Notes: generated by a model not told the origin, from the letters alone. Shown: positions 1-6,964, numbered from the stretch's first letter. The stretch is 12,421 bases of DNA from Alloprevotella sp. (GCA_015259235.1 JABZGM010000048.1:1-12421), one strand, 5' to 3'. Made by a program: numbers and translations.

Positions 1-63
1 AAACATAGCATGTTCATCTGCATTTCTCTCTCAAACAATAGGAGGGATTATGTCTGCCTAGAG

Positions 64-564
64 CTATTCTTGTATCTGAAAAACCTTGGACAATGTAACT
101 ACGTATTTTATTGTGGATGCCTTGTAGGAAATGTCGCCTCCGTTATTTGGCAGTCGTTGAGATGATGGTGCTTGTGCATTGCCAATACCAGCTACATCGT
201 AGCTCGCCACTAATGTCACTCTGTAGCTGCCTCCGTGTTGAACTGTAATAGTATCATTAACCTGCATCGCTTTCGCATTATAGACCTGTGAACTGGTGTA
301 TCGCTGAGAAAAATTGTCTGCAGGATAAACCGTCCAAAAGTAATGAGCTTGGTAAAGGTGCCTGCCTTGTTTTGATTCTATAGCCGAAATCACGAAGGGT
401 TCTCCTGCTTTAAGAACAGCACCTCTACTAGTATCTAAGTTTTGAGCCTGTAGACCTACAAATTCAGGAAACGTTGCGGTATACTCTTCCTTGTCCTCGG
501 AGCAAGAAAGCGTAATTGCTAGCAGCGAAGCAGAAAGAACAGCTAAGTGTTTTTGATTAAACAT
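64..564 (-). CDS. Putative surface-exposed lipoprotein with PKD/Ig-like beta-sandwich character, unknown function
   Basis: I do not recognise a named family. The 166-residue protein starts at an ATG with a short basic N-terminus (K5, H6), a hydrophobic stretch (about residues 7-19) and Cys21 in the context TLSC, a relaxed lipobox of the kind common in Bacteroidota. The residues after the cysteine, SEDKEE, are acidic and include K-E-E, which resembles the lipoprotein export signal (LES) known from Capnocytophaga and Bacteroides, so outer-leaflet display is plausible. The rest is rich in beta-branched and aromatic residues. The segment GGSYRVTLVASYDVAG (about 111-126) looks like the last strands of a PKD/Ig-like domain, though this is by eye only. 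It lies 43 bp after maf with no promoter I can see in the gap, so it is probably the last gene of the DUF2520-kdsC-maf transcript. The gene call is fairly secure; the function is unknown. Confidence 0.75.
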   Translation of the reverse strand: MFNQKHLAVLSASLLAITLSCSEDKEEYTATFPEFVGLQAQNLDTSRGAVLKAGEPFVISAIESKQGRHLYQAHYFWTVYPADNFSQRYTSSQVYNAKAMQVNDTITVQHGGSYRVTLVASYDVAGIGNAQAPSSQRLPNNGGDISYKASTIKYVVTLSKVFQIQE

Positions 565-607
565 AAAGTTCTTGTTTATTTTGAGGGGGTTATTTGAGGT
601 AAAAGTT

Positions 608-1189
608 TCAGAAAGAACATAGTGTCTCGTACAAACTTTGTATAGGCAACCCCATCACATTGACATAAGACCCGTGTATACTAACAATTCCAACGGAGCC
701 AATCCATTCTTGAATACCATAACTGCCAGCTTTATCATAGGGCTTATATGTATCTACGTAAAACTCTATCATTTCACGGGTGAGCGTTGCAAATTCTACT
801 TGAGTATGAATTGATTTGACAACAGATTTTTCTGTAGTGAAAATTCCAAATGCAGTAGTAACAATATGTTCTTTCCCACTAAGCAATTCCAGCATTTCAA
901 TTGCTTCTACCCTACTCTTGGGCTTTCCTAGAATTTGCCCATTAACTCTTACAACGGTATCTGCAACTATAAGCATTTGATATGCTGTAAGATTAGATAA
1001 ATAGGCTTGCGCTTTCTTTCGCGTGATGAAAGCAGCCACTTTATCATCGGCTAAATCCGCAGGAAAACTTTCATCAATACCAGGAATAACAAACGTTGTG
1101 AACGAAATACCAAGCTGAGTCAATAGTTCTTGGCGACGTGGAGAATTACTCGCCAAAAGTATTTGATATTTCTCGAGATGTTCTAGCAT
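608..1189 (-). CDS. maf: Maf family nucleoside triphosphate pyrophosphatase (YhdE-type dTTP/UTP)
   Basis: Cytosolic nucleotide pyrophosphatase of the Maf/HAM1-like fold. It hydrolyses dTTP, UTP or modified nucleotides to the monophosphate and pyrophosphate, a house-cleaning activity also linked to septum control in some bacteria. The 193 residues match the usual family length. Visible motifs are LASNSPRRQELL near the N-terminus (residues 12-23; the phosphate-binding SPRR is 16-19), the acidic ADTVV at 76-80 with the likely catalytic D77, GKPK at 88-91, and KPYDKAGSYGIQ at 149-160. The last motif is characteristic of the YhdE (dTTPase/UTPase) branch rather than YceF. The start is an ATG directly before the conserved N-terminal strand. 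It sits 36 bp downstream of kdsC and upstream of the lipoprotein gene, as part of one minus-strand operon. Substrate assignment is by family similarity only. Confidence 0.95.
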   Translation of the reverse strand: MLEHLEKYQILLASNSPRRQELLTQLGISFTTFVIPGIDESFPADLADDKVAAFITRKKAQAYLSNLTAYQMLIVADTVVRVNGQILGKPKSRVEAIEMLELLSGKEHIVTTAFGIFTTEKSVVKSIHTQVEFATLTREMIEFYVDTYKPYDKAGSYGIQEWIGSVGIVSIHGSYVNVMGLPIQSLYETLCSF

Positions 1190-1225
1190 GAGTGTTCTAG
1201 TGTTTAATATAAAGCATATGGCTGA

Positions 1226-1741
1226 CTACCAGCCAAAAGCTTCTACGTTATGCATCCATAGGTTTTGAGCGCGCAACACCTGTTCTACCACATCACGCAC
1301 GCAACCATTACCTCCCGTATATTCTGATATGTAAGTTGATATAGCTTTAATCTCGGGAGCTGCATCCCTAGGGCAACAGGGGCAACCACAACGCTGCATC
1401 ACTTCGTAGTCAGGGATGTCATCTCCCATATAAAGTACTTCGTCTGGTTTTAATTCATTGGCTAGAAGATAATCATCGAAGACATTGATTTTCACAGATA
1501 CCCCCATGAATATGTCTGTGATACCCAAAGCCATGTAGCGTTCTTTTATTGTTTCGTTCTTACCACCGGTGATAATAGCTAGATGAAGACCCATCTTCAC
1601 TGCGTGTTGTAGGGCGTATCCATCCTTTGTATTGGCAGTGCGTACAGGTTGCCCTCCAAGAAGCAAAACATTACTTTCGCTGAGAACTCCGTCGACATCG
1701 AATATCAATGCACGAATTTTTGATAAGTCGTAGTTAATCAT
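1226..1741 (-). CDS. kdsC: 3-deoxy-D-manno-octulosonate 8-phosphate phosphatase (KdsC, HAD family)
   Basis: HAD-superfamily type C0 phosphatase that removes phosphate from Kdo-8-phosphate to give Kdo, the first sugar joining lipid A to LPS core. The 171 residues are the typical single-domain size with no cap. Motif I is DVDGVL (D15 nucleophile, D17 general acid), motif II is the T58-G-G turn, and motif IV is GDDIPD at 106-111. The intervening TKDGYAL and GITDIFMGV segments are standard for KdsC. An oddity is the stretch RCGCPCCPRDAAPE (117-130), with four cysteines in six positions (118, 120, 122, 123) where many homologues carry hydrophobic residues. The ATG overlaps the upstream DUF2520 gene's TGA by four bases (ATGA), which implies translational coupling. 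Maf follows 36 bp later. Confidence 0.94.
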   Translation of the reverse strand: MINYDLSKIRALIFDVDGVLSESNVLLLGGQPVRTANTKDGYALQHAVKMGLHLAIITGGKNETIKERYMALGITDIFMGVSVKINVFDDYLLANELKPDEVLYMGDDIPDYEVMQRCGCPCCPRDAAPEIKAISTYISEYTGGNGCVRDVVEQVLRAQNLWMHNVEAFGW

Positions 1742-2514
1742 TGGTTGAAAGTCTGATAAATACTATTGCTCAAGAGATTATAGAGCTCTAAGTGTTGAGG
1801 GTGCTCTGCCAAGAGTTCACAATGCATCTTCATAACGCGTTTGTCACCTCGAATTGCAGGACCAGTTTGTGCGTCTCTTGCTGGAAGTGTTTTGATTTTC
1901 TCTGCAGTTTCTTCTATCAAAGGTTGGAGCCATTCTGCTGGAAAACCCTGTTGTTCAAGTTGTTGTGCCGCAATATCATAAAGATGATTAACAAAGTTAC
2001 AGGCGAATACGGCTGATAAGTGTAGCTTTCTACGTTGTTCAGATGATAATGTATGCACATTCTGAGAAATGCTTTTGGCAATCGTTGTCAGCTTTTCTGT
2101 TGTCTCAGCGTTATCCCCTTCTACGAAACAGGGTACTTTCCAGAAATCTATGGCACGATCTTTCGAAAATGTTTGTAAGGGATACAACACGCCATGAGGC
2201 ATTTGAGCTGATGACAGAACGTCTATGTCTACGCTTCCAGAAGTATGCACAATTATGCCCTCGCGATGATGAGAGGGCCAATCCTTAATAATTTGGGCAA
2301 TGGCATCGTCTTTAGCCGCTAAAATATAGATTTCAGCCTTGGGCAAATCTGATACTCGTATAGTTGCTAGACTCCCCTGCCCTAGTTTGTCTGCCAAACC
2401 CTGAGCTGTTGCTCCTGACTTGCTACAGATGCCTATCACTTGATGTCCAGCTTTGGCGAGTGCAACAGCCAGATGTGTGGCAAGGTTTCCTGCCCCGATG
2501 AAGGCAATCTTCAT
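1738..2514 (-). CDS. Rossmann-fold and DUF2520 domain protein (putative NAD(P)-dependent dehydrogenase-like)
   Basis: The 258-residue cytosolic protein has an N-terminal Rossmann domain starting MKIAFIGAGNLATHLA, with the dinucleotide loop GAGNLA at residues 7-12. A helical C-terminal DUF2520 domain carries LHLSAVFACNF and the signature DAQTGPAIRGD near the end. The overall plan resembles ProC-type pyrroline-5-carboxylate reductases and 6-phosphogluconate-like dehydrogenases, but the substrate is unknown. The open frame extends back to an ATG at 2598, adding 28 residues. I prefer the ATG at 2514 because the conserved fold begins there and because a strong predicted promoter (boxes 2545-2552 and 2572-2575) would start RNA at about 2538, after that upstream ATG. 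A second ATG at 2538 would be nearly leaderless. The stop overlaps the kdsC start by four bases, so it is first in the DUF2520-kdsC-maf-lipoprotein operon. Confidence 0.9.
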   Translation of the reverse strand: MKIAFIGAGNLATHLAVALAKAGHQVIGICSKSGATAQGLADKLGQGSLATIRVSDLPKAEIYILAAKDDAIAQIIKDWPSHHREGIIVHTSGSVDIDVLSSAQMPHGVLYPLQTFSKDRAIDFWKVPCFVEGDNAETTEKLTTIAKSISQNVHTLSSEQRRKLHLSAVFACNFVNHLYDIAAQQLEQQGFPAEWLQPLIEETAEKIKTLPARDAQTGPAIRGDKRVMKMHCELLAEHPQHLELYNLLSNSIYQTFNQ

Positions 2515-2544
2515 TGAACTAGTGGGAAAGTTTGTCATATATGG

Positions 2545-2575
2545 CAAATTTACGGAATTATCAGCATAAAACAAA
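2545..2575 (-). promoter_or_regulatory. Bacteroidota-type promoter for the DUF2520-kdsC-maf operon
   Basis: On the minus strand, TTTG (2572-2575) is followed after exactly 19 bases by TAAATTTG (2545-2552), matching the known Bacteroidota consensus TTTG-N19-21-TAnnTTTG. Transcription would begin near 2538-2541. The -33 box lies within the foot of the fabI terminator hairpin, so terminator and promoter overlap. The sequence match is direct; activity is inferred. Confidence 0.65.
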
Positions 2576-2606
2576 GAAGTGTAGCACAAAAGTACCACAC
2601 TTCTTT
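2573..2606 (-). terminator. Rho-independent-like terminator after fabI
   Basis: A 10-bp perfect stem, AAAGAAGTGT (2573-2582) with ACACTTCTTT (2597-2606), encloses a 14-base loop. On the minus strand it is followed by a T-rich run (TTTGTTTT). It lies 27 bp beyond the fabI stop. The stem is AT-rich, so strength may be moderate. The loop contains a GCACAAAAGTAC motif that recurs at two other intergenic sites. Confidence 0.65.
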
Positions 2607-2633
2607 TGGGGATATTATGAGATGGGCTTCTAA

Positions 2634-3491
2634 TTATCCGTAGATAATGTTACCATTCTCATCTTCAAAGGCTGTTGTGTCCTTGGAGTATTGGTTCATA
2701 GCTCGCATACTCATACCCATGCTAGAGAAACCACCATCATGATAAAGGTTCTGCATAGTTACTTTGCGAGTAAGATCAGAGAACATCACGATGGTGTAGT
2801 CTGCGCATTCTTCTGCAGTAGCATTGCCCAATGGAGACATTTTGTCTGCAAAATCCATAAGGTCGCTCATTCCCTTAACACCGCTACCTGCAGTAGTGGG
2901 AGTAGGACTCTGAGAAATGGTATTCACGCGGACATTTTTCTCACGTCCATAGATATAACCAAAGGAACGTGCAATGCTTTCGAGCAAACTCTTTGCATCT
3001 GCCATGTCATTATAGCCAAAGAAAGTGCGTTGTGCAGCTACATACGACAAAGCTACTACCGAAGCGTATTCATTGAGTGCATCTTGCTTCTTGGCTACTT
3101 GTAGCATCTTGTGAAAAGAGAGCGCTGAAATATCAAGCGTTTTGTTGAGGTAGTTGTAGTCCAAGTCGTCGTAGGTGCGTTGTTTACGAACATTAAGACT
3201 CATTCCGATAGAATGAAGGACAAAATCGATTTTACCTCCAAGTAAACGTTGGCTTTCTGAGAATACTTTTTCTAAATCTTCGACACTAGTGGCATCTGCA
3301 GGGATGATAGGAGCATTGAGTTGCTCTGAAAGTCCGTTTAGTTCACCCATGCGCAAGGCAACTGGGGTATTGGTAAGGGTGATACTTGCACCTTCTTCAA
3401 CTGCTTTCACAGCTACCTTCCAAGCTATGGAGTGTTCATTAAGAGCGCCGAAGATGATACCGCGCTTTCCTTTGAGGAGATTATGACTCAT
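2634..3491 (-). CDS. fabI: Enoyl-[acyl-carrier-protein] reductase (NADH), FabI type
   Basis: Short-chain dehydrogenase-like enzyme that reduces trans-2-enoyl-ACP, the last step of each type II fatty-acid elongation cycle, in the cytosol. The 285 residues are slightly longer than E. coli FabI (262). The N-terminus GKRGIIFGALNEHSIAW gives the FabI-type nucleotide loop (15-24). The catalytic pair is seen as SYVAAQR (Y150) and YNDMADAK (Y160-x6-K167), aligned with E. coli Y146/Y156/K163. SQSPTPTTAGSGV (193-205) is the substrate-binding-loop region, where E. coli has a threonine-rich segment. A short tail, TAFEDENGNIIYG, extends past the core. The ATG start is unambiguous. The gene stands alone between its own upstream region (3492-3742) and the terminator at 2573-2606. 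It is the second fatty-acid gene in the window (fabD at 7135-8037) but is not in the same operon. Confidence 0.97.
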   Translation of the reverse strand: MSHNLLKGKRGIIFGALNEHSIAWKVAVKAVEEGASITLTNTPVALRMGELNGLSEQLNAPIIPADATSVEDLEKVFSESQRLLGGKIDFVLHSIGMSLNVRKQRTYDDLDYNYLNKTLDISALSFHKMLQVAKKQDALNEYASVVALSYVAAQRTFFGYNDMADAKSLLESIARSFGYIYGREKNVRVNTISQSPTPTTAGSGVKGMSDLMDFADKMSPLGNATAEECADYTIVMFSDLTRKVTMQNLYHDGGFSSMGMSMRAMNQYSKDTTAFEDENGNIIYG

Positions 3492-3511
3492 GTTCTATTT
3501 GTAAATAATGA

Positions 3512-3529
3512 ACTCCCTAGTATGGGAGT
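3512..3529. promoter_or_regulatory. Inverted repeat in the fabI leader (operator or 5' hairpin candidate)
   Basis: ACTCCC (3512-3517) and GGGAGT (3524-3529) form a perfect 6-bp dyad around TAGTAT. It lies 20-40 bp upstream of the fabI ATG and downstream of the best promoter candidate, so it could be a 5' mRNA hairpin or an operator. The core TAGTATG is shared with the palindrome at 3585-3596. Function is inferred. Confidence 0.4.
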
Positions 3530-3551
3530 CAAAGTTATAATTTATACTGCG

Positions 3552-3583
3552 CAAAAATAGTACTTTTGTGCAAAATAACCAAC
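3552..3583 (-). promoter_or_regulatory. Possible fabI promoter (partial consensus)
   Basis: On the minus strand, TATTTTTG (3552-3559) matches TAnnTTTG. A three-of-four -33 match, GTTG (3580-3583), lies 20 bases upstream. A second -7-like element, TAACTTTG (3530-3537), is nearer the gene but has no -33 partner at the right distance. Either could be used; this assignment is weaker than the other promoters in the window. Confidence 0.35.
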
Positions 3584-3584
3584 T

Positions 3585-3596
3585 CATACTAGTATG
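3585..3596. promoter_or_regulatory. Perfect 12-bp palindrome upstream of fabI promoter
   Basis: CATACTAGTATG is a perfect palindrome sitting immediately upstream of the candidate -33 box of fabI. It shares TAGTATG and a preceding AACTC with the dyad at 3512-3529. It is a reasonable candidate for a dimeric regulator site; there is no direct evidence. The remainder of the 251-bp gap (3492-3742) has AT-rich sequence and no open frame or clear terminator that I can support. Confidence 0.35.
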
Positions 3597-3742
3597 TTTT
3601 GGCTCATAATGAAGATTTTTGTGCTTGTTTTGCTATTCCTGAGTTTACAAAATAGACAGACTTAAGTCGTGTTTTCTCGAAATAATCTCGCATGCTATAC
3701 TATTGGGAAGCGTTTCAATAGAGGGGTTTACGTCTAATTGGA

Positions 3743-4381
3743 CTAATAATAGTCTTTGGGGTCAATACAAAGGGTGGCAAGCATATCAGCGCTTTGCAAC
3801 AATGGTACAAGTGCATGTTGACGACAGGCTTCATAATAGGCTTTACGTATTTGAGAACCTGCTTCTCCTGCTTCAAAAGCACCACGATGCCAACGAATTG
3901 CTAATTGCTCATCGCGCTGTAGCTTGAGATAATGGGAGACGATTAGGTTAGATTTCTCACCATGTCCATAAGGGAAATCATCTTCTTCGTCATATCCAGG
4001 ATACGTTTCCCAATGTCCATAAGCATTTCTCCTTCTCTTTTCGCATGGTTTATACCGATTGCACTTCCAAATGTCATGAAAAAGCGCAACTATGGCTAAA
4101 CTTTCTTCTGATATTGGGGCGTAGCAAGCATCATCATCATGAAATACGTGTGGCTGTAGTGTTGATTTGTAGATGCGTAACAGTGTTTCGAACACGTTTA
4201 GCGAATGCAAACACAGCCCCCCAGGCTCATCGAGGTGATGAGCTGAGGAGGCTGGTGCAGAAAAAAAGTCGGTTTTACAATTTAAGTACTCGAGAAGTCC
4301 AAGTAGTCCTTCCCGCTTGATGTAGTTTCTACTAACATCAAGAAAAATTTTGCGGTTTTTCAGTATTTCATCTTCGGTCAT
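3743..4381 (-). CDS. HD-domain metal-dependent phosphohydrolase, substrate unknown
   Basis: The 212-residue cytosolic protein of the HD superfamily shows a full set of candidate metal ligands: H59 (GLCLHSLNV), H102-D103 (LFHDIWK), H140 (GHGEKS), H165 (IRWHRGAF) and D199 (QSADMLAT). The conserved order H...HD...H...H...D indicates a di-metal or single-metal phosphohydrolase. An active enzyme is likely, but the substrate (nucleotide, cyclic nucleotide or other phosphate ester) cannot be read from sequence. No signal peptide or membrane segment is present. I chose the ATG at 4381, 14 bp after the ispE stop. An in-frame TTG at 4399, overlapping the ispE TGA, would add six residues. It is the last gene of the amylase-ispE-HD run. 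The middle segment (RRRNAYGHWETYPGYDEEDDFPYGHGEKS) is unusually polar and aromatic and may form a substrate-specific insertion. Confidence 0.82.
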   Translation of the reverse strand: MTEDEILKNRKIFLDVSRNYIKREGLLGLLEYLNCKTDFFSAPASSAHHLDEPGGLCLHSLNVFETLLRIYKSTLQPHVFHDDDACYAPISEESLAIVALFHDIWKCNRYKPCEKRRRNAYGHWETYPGYDEEDDFPYGHGEKSNLIVSHYLKLQRDEQLAIRWHRGAFEAGEAGSQIRKAYYEACRQHALVPLLQSADMLATLCIDPKDYY

Positions 4382-4395
4382 GGCAGGAACATTTA

Positions 4396-5232
4396 TCAAG
4401 AAAATGCACGTAATCGCATCTCAGAGACAAAGCAATCTCGAAAGACTTCTTCAGCTTCTGGCTGACGATTGTGGAATAATCCAAAGACACTTGAACCACT
4501 TCCTGACATGGATGCATAAACAGCTCCCATGTCATAGAGAGTTTGTTTTATAGCTGCTATCTCTGGATATCTTTGGAAAACACTTACTTCGAAGTCGTTC
4601 TTAATAGTGTTTTTCCATGTTTCTACAGGACGAGCAAGGGAGAGTAACAAGTTCTCATTAGATGCTCGTGGGTTAACCAATGCGTACGCTTCTCTTGTGG
4701 AAACATGGATACGCGGTTTCACTAATACAAGATTCCACCCTGCGAGATCAAAGTCAATAGGCGTTAGCTCGTCACCTATTCCGGTGGCATAGGCTGGACG
4801 CGCGTGGTAGAAGAAAGGACAATCAGCTCCAATTCTACTGAGGCGGTACTCTACATCTTCATCGTCCATACCTAGTTCATACTGTTCATTGAGTAAGCGC
4901 ATCATAAAGGCTGCGTCACTGCTGCCTCCTCCTAAGCCAGCACCCGAAGGTATTCGCTTATGAAGCCACACTTCTATAGGGGGGATTTGAGGATAATCTT
5001 CGCGGAGCTGATGGTAAACTTTGACTACAAGGTTGTTCTCAGGCGTGCCATCTAATTGAAGGCCCGTCTCATGCAATAAACATGGCTGAGTGGCGTTGGG
5101 GGCAGACACCACTTCTAAGTTATCATGTAATGGAATTGGATAGAAAACGGTCTCTATATCGTGATAACCATCTGTACGGCGTGCCACAATGTTTAGACCG
5201 AGATTTATTTTGGCGCAAGGAAATACGACCAT
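4396..5232 (-). CDS. ispE: 4-diphosphocytidyl-2-C-methyl-D-erythritol kinase
   Basis: GHMP-family kinase of the MEP/DOXP isoprenoid pathway. It phosphorylates CDP-ME at the 2-hydroxyl using ATP, feeding undecaprenyl phosphate and quinone synthesis. The 278 residues match the family. N-terminal FPCAKINLGLNI contains the catalytic-site K8 and N10, and DGYHDIETVFYPI follows. The ATP-binding glycine loop PSGAGLGGGSSDAA spans 95-108, and GADCPFF gives the catalytic D137. The third GHMP motif, MSGSGSSVFG, is at 242-251. The ATG directly precedes the first strand. It lies 31 bp downstream of the amylase gene with no visible promoter, and 14 bp (or overlapping, if TTG is used) upstream of the HD gene, so it is probably co-transcribed with both. 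An essential envelope-precursor gene inside a glycan-degradation transcript is noteworthy. Confidence 0.96.
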   Translation of the reverse strand: MVVFPCAKINLGLNIVARRTDGYHDIETVFYPIPLHDNLEVVSAPNATQPCLLHETGLQLDGTPENNLVVKVYHQLREDYPQIPPIEVWLHKRIPSGAGLGGGSSDAAFMMRLLNEQYELGMDDEDVEYRLSRIGADCPFFYHARPAYATGIGDELTPIDFDLAGWNLVLVKPRIHVSTREAYALVNPRASNENLLLSLARPVETWKNTIKNDFEVSVFQRYPEIAAIKQTLYDMGAVYASMSGSGSSVFGLFHNRQPEAEEVFRDCFVSEMRLRAFS

Positions 5233-5263
5233 AGTCCAATCTTATTTTAGAAGTTTCACGGAA

Positions 5264-6964
5264 TCAGAATTTTACAGACAAGAGAATAGCATTGTTTGCC
5301 CTAACTTTTATCTGTGTGCATGCTTCGGGAAAAAGAGCAATAGTAGACTCAACCCCAGAGATTAAGTCTATAGCAGAGTATTCTCCACTTGGAATTGACA
5401 AGAAATCAAAAGCATGAGCTGGAATGCGGACACCGCATTTTATGGCATTGTCGGAAAAGTTGGCAACGCAAAAGAGAAGTTCGTCCTTTGTTTTGCGCAA
5501 GAACGCATATTGCCTATGACAATCAAAACCTTCAGTTCCATCATAATTTACATACATCAGGTCGTAGAATAGACCCTCACTCAAGGCTTGGTTCTCATTT
5601 CTTAAGCGAAGAATATGTTGATAGTCTTGATATAATGATAGCTCTTTACCAGTGAGCACCAAGTTTGGGGAATTTTTGCTCTTGAGGCTATGAGATATTG
5701 AAGACAGTTTACGGAGACTTGGTACACTCCAATAGTCAAAAATGGTAGTGCGTCCGTCTTTTCCTGAAAAACCTTCGGCGTCCATACCCTTTTCTCCAAT
5801 TTCTTGTCCTGCATAAATCATGAGCGGATTGTTACCCATACATGCTGCAACGACTAAACCAGGAATTGCTTTTTGTGCATCACCGCAGAAGAAGTCAGAA
5901 GCTATGCGTTGTTCATCATGATTTTCTAAGAAATAAAGCATGTGCTCCTTTATATCATCAGTATTTTGCCAAGCATTCGTGATTGCAGCAGCGCTAGTAT
6001 GTTGACAAATCACCGCACGTAGAGTGTCATAAAGTCCCACTTTGTCATAGAGATAGTCGAAACCGCCATGATGAATATAGTTACGATACTCATTGGGATT
6101 GTAGACTTCCGCAATGAATTGGACGTCATATTTTGCCTTAACCTGAGCAATGGCATAATGCCAAAACGCAACTGGCACCATTTCTGCCATATCGCAGCGG
6201 AAAGCATCAACACCTTTACTTGCCCAAAACAGCAAAATATCAGTCATCTTCTGCCAAGTAGAAGGAATGGGGTCAAAGTGTTGGGCTCCACCTCCATTAT
6301 AATCTACTCCGTAATTAAGCTTTACTGTTTCGTACCAATCGTTGCGATTGGGCCAAGCGTGAAAAACATCGTTACCAGTTGCTTTTGCAGGATATTCAAG
6401 ATAAGGAACACCACCCTGCTCTGCTTCAATAAAATTTTCCGTATGCAGTGGTTCACCCCAGCAATAATAGAAGTTGTTTCGCGGAGTAAAGGCTAGTTCT
6501 TCGTCATCTCCAGCTCCCAAATCTTCAAACCCTTTGGGAGCTGCATCAGAATGGTAGGAGCGCGCTACATGATTCGGCACGAAGTCGATTACAAACTTCA
6601 AGCCAGCTTTATGGGTTCGTTCTAGTAATGCTTCAAACTCAGCCATACGATTAGGCACATCTTCAGCAAGATCTGGGTCAACGTCAAAGTAGTCTTTAAT
6701 AGCATAAGGAGAGCCTGCTCTACCTTTGACAATCCATGGGTGGTCTAGGTGAATGCCATAACGCGTATAGTTGGTTTGTGTGGCATGTTCCAAGACTCCC
6801 GTGAACCACACGTGAGTAAATCCATAATCCTTGATGCGTTGCAACGTATCTGCCGTGAATTCATTAAACTTCGCTACACCGTTATCTGCAATAGTTCCGT
6901 TGGGTAGATTATTGGCTGGTTGGCAAGCACCATATAGTCGCGTAAATATCTGATATATATTCAT
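5264..6964 (-). CDS. Cytosolic GH13 alpha-amylase family glycoside hydrolase
   Basis: The 566-residue (beta/alpha)8-barrel enzyme is of the alpha-amylase clan and probably cleaves or transfers alpha-1,4/1,6-glucans. All four conserved GH13 regions are visible: DFVPNH (127-132), GVDAFRCDMAEM (251-262, nucleophile D258 preceded by R256), FIAEVYN (283-289, acid/base E286) and FLENHDEQR (345-353, with H349 and D350, transition-state stabiliser). The C-terminal 140 or so residues form the expected beta-sandwich domain, ending IKVRANNAILLSVKF. No signal peptide is present: the N-terminus MNIYQIFTRLYG goes straight into the barrel. It is therefore likely intracellular, acting on glycogen or imported maltodextrins. 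Subfamily and exact specificity are not assignable by eye. It is the first gene of an amylase-ispE-HD run; I could not find a consensus promoter in the 170-bp gap after fabD. Confidence 0.93.
   Translation of the reverse strand: MNIYQIFTRLYGACQPANNLPNGTIADNGVAKFNEFTADTLQRIKDYGFTHVWFTGVLEHATQTNYTRYGIHLDHPWIVKGRAGSPYAIKDYFDVDPDLAEDVPNRMAEFEALLERTHKAGLKFVIDFVPNHVARSYHSDAAPKGFEDLGAGDDEELAFTPRNNFYYCWGEPLHTENFIEAEQGGVPYLEYPAKATGNDVFHAWPNRNDWYETVKLNYGVDYNGGGAQHFDPIPSTWQKMTDILLFWASKGVDAFRCDMAEMVPVAFWHYAIAQVKAKYDVQFIAEVYNPNEYRNYIHHGGFDYLYDKVGLYDTLRAVICQHTSAAAITNAWQNTDDIKEHMLYFLENHDEQRIASDFFCGDAQKAIPGLVVAACMGNNPLMIYAGQEIGEKGMDAEGFSGKDGRTTIFDYWSVPSLRKLSSISHSLKSKNSPNLVLTGKELSLYQDYQHILRLRNENQALSEGLFYDLMYVNYDGTEGFDCHRQYAFLRKTKDELLFCVANFSDNAIKCGVRIPAHAFDFLSIPSGEYSAIDLISGVESTIALFPEACTQIKVRANNAILLSVKF

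Noticed and set aside
1..63. Left edge with a purine-rich AATAGGAGGGATT before an ATG at about 50
   Set aside because: The frame stops after three codons (ATG TCT GCC TAG), so the Shine-Dalgarno-like stretch has no gene to serve.
2691..3104. 137-codon open frame on the plus strand
   Set aside because: It is antisense to fabI, whose protein is fully conserved; the composition (His/Thr- and Cys-rich) looks like a shadow translation.
3659..3668. Palindrome GACTTAAGTC in the HD-fabI gap
   Set aside because: A 10-bp palindrome alone, without a T-run or nearby promoter, is not distinctive; too weak to call terminator or operator.
3703..3927. 74-codon plus-strand frame over the 3' end of the HD gene
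   Set aside because: It overlaps the HD gene antisense, has no domain and no promoter; not supportable as a gene.
6068..6496. 142-codon open frame on the plus strand
   Set aside because: It is antisense within the catalytic half of the GH13 gene, has no recognisable domain, and no consensus promoter was seen; a shadow of the real gene.
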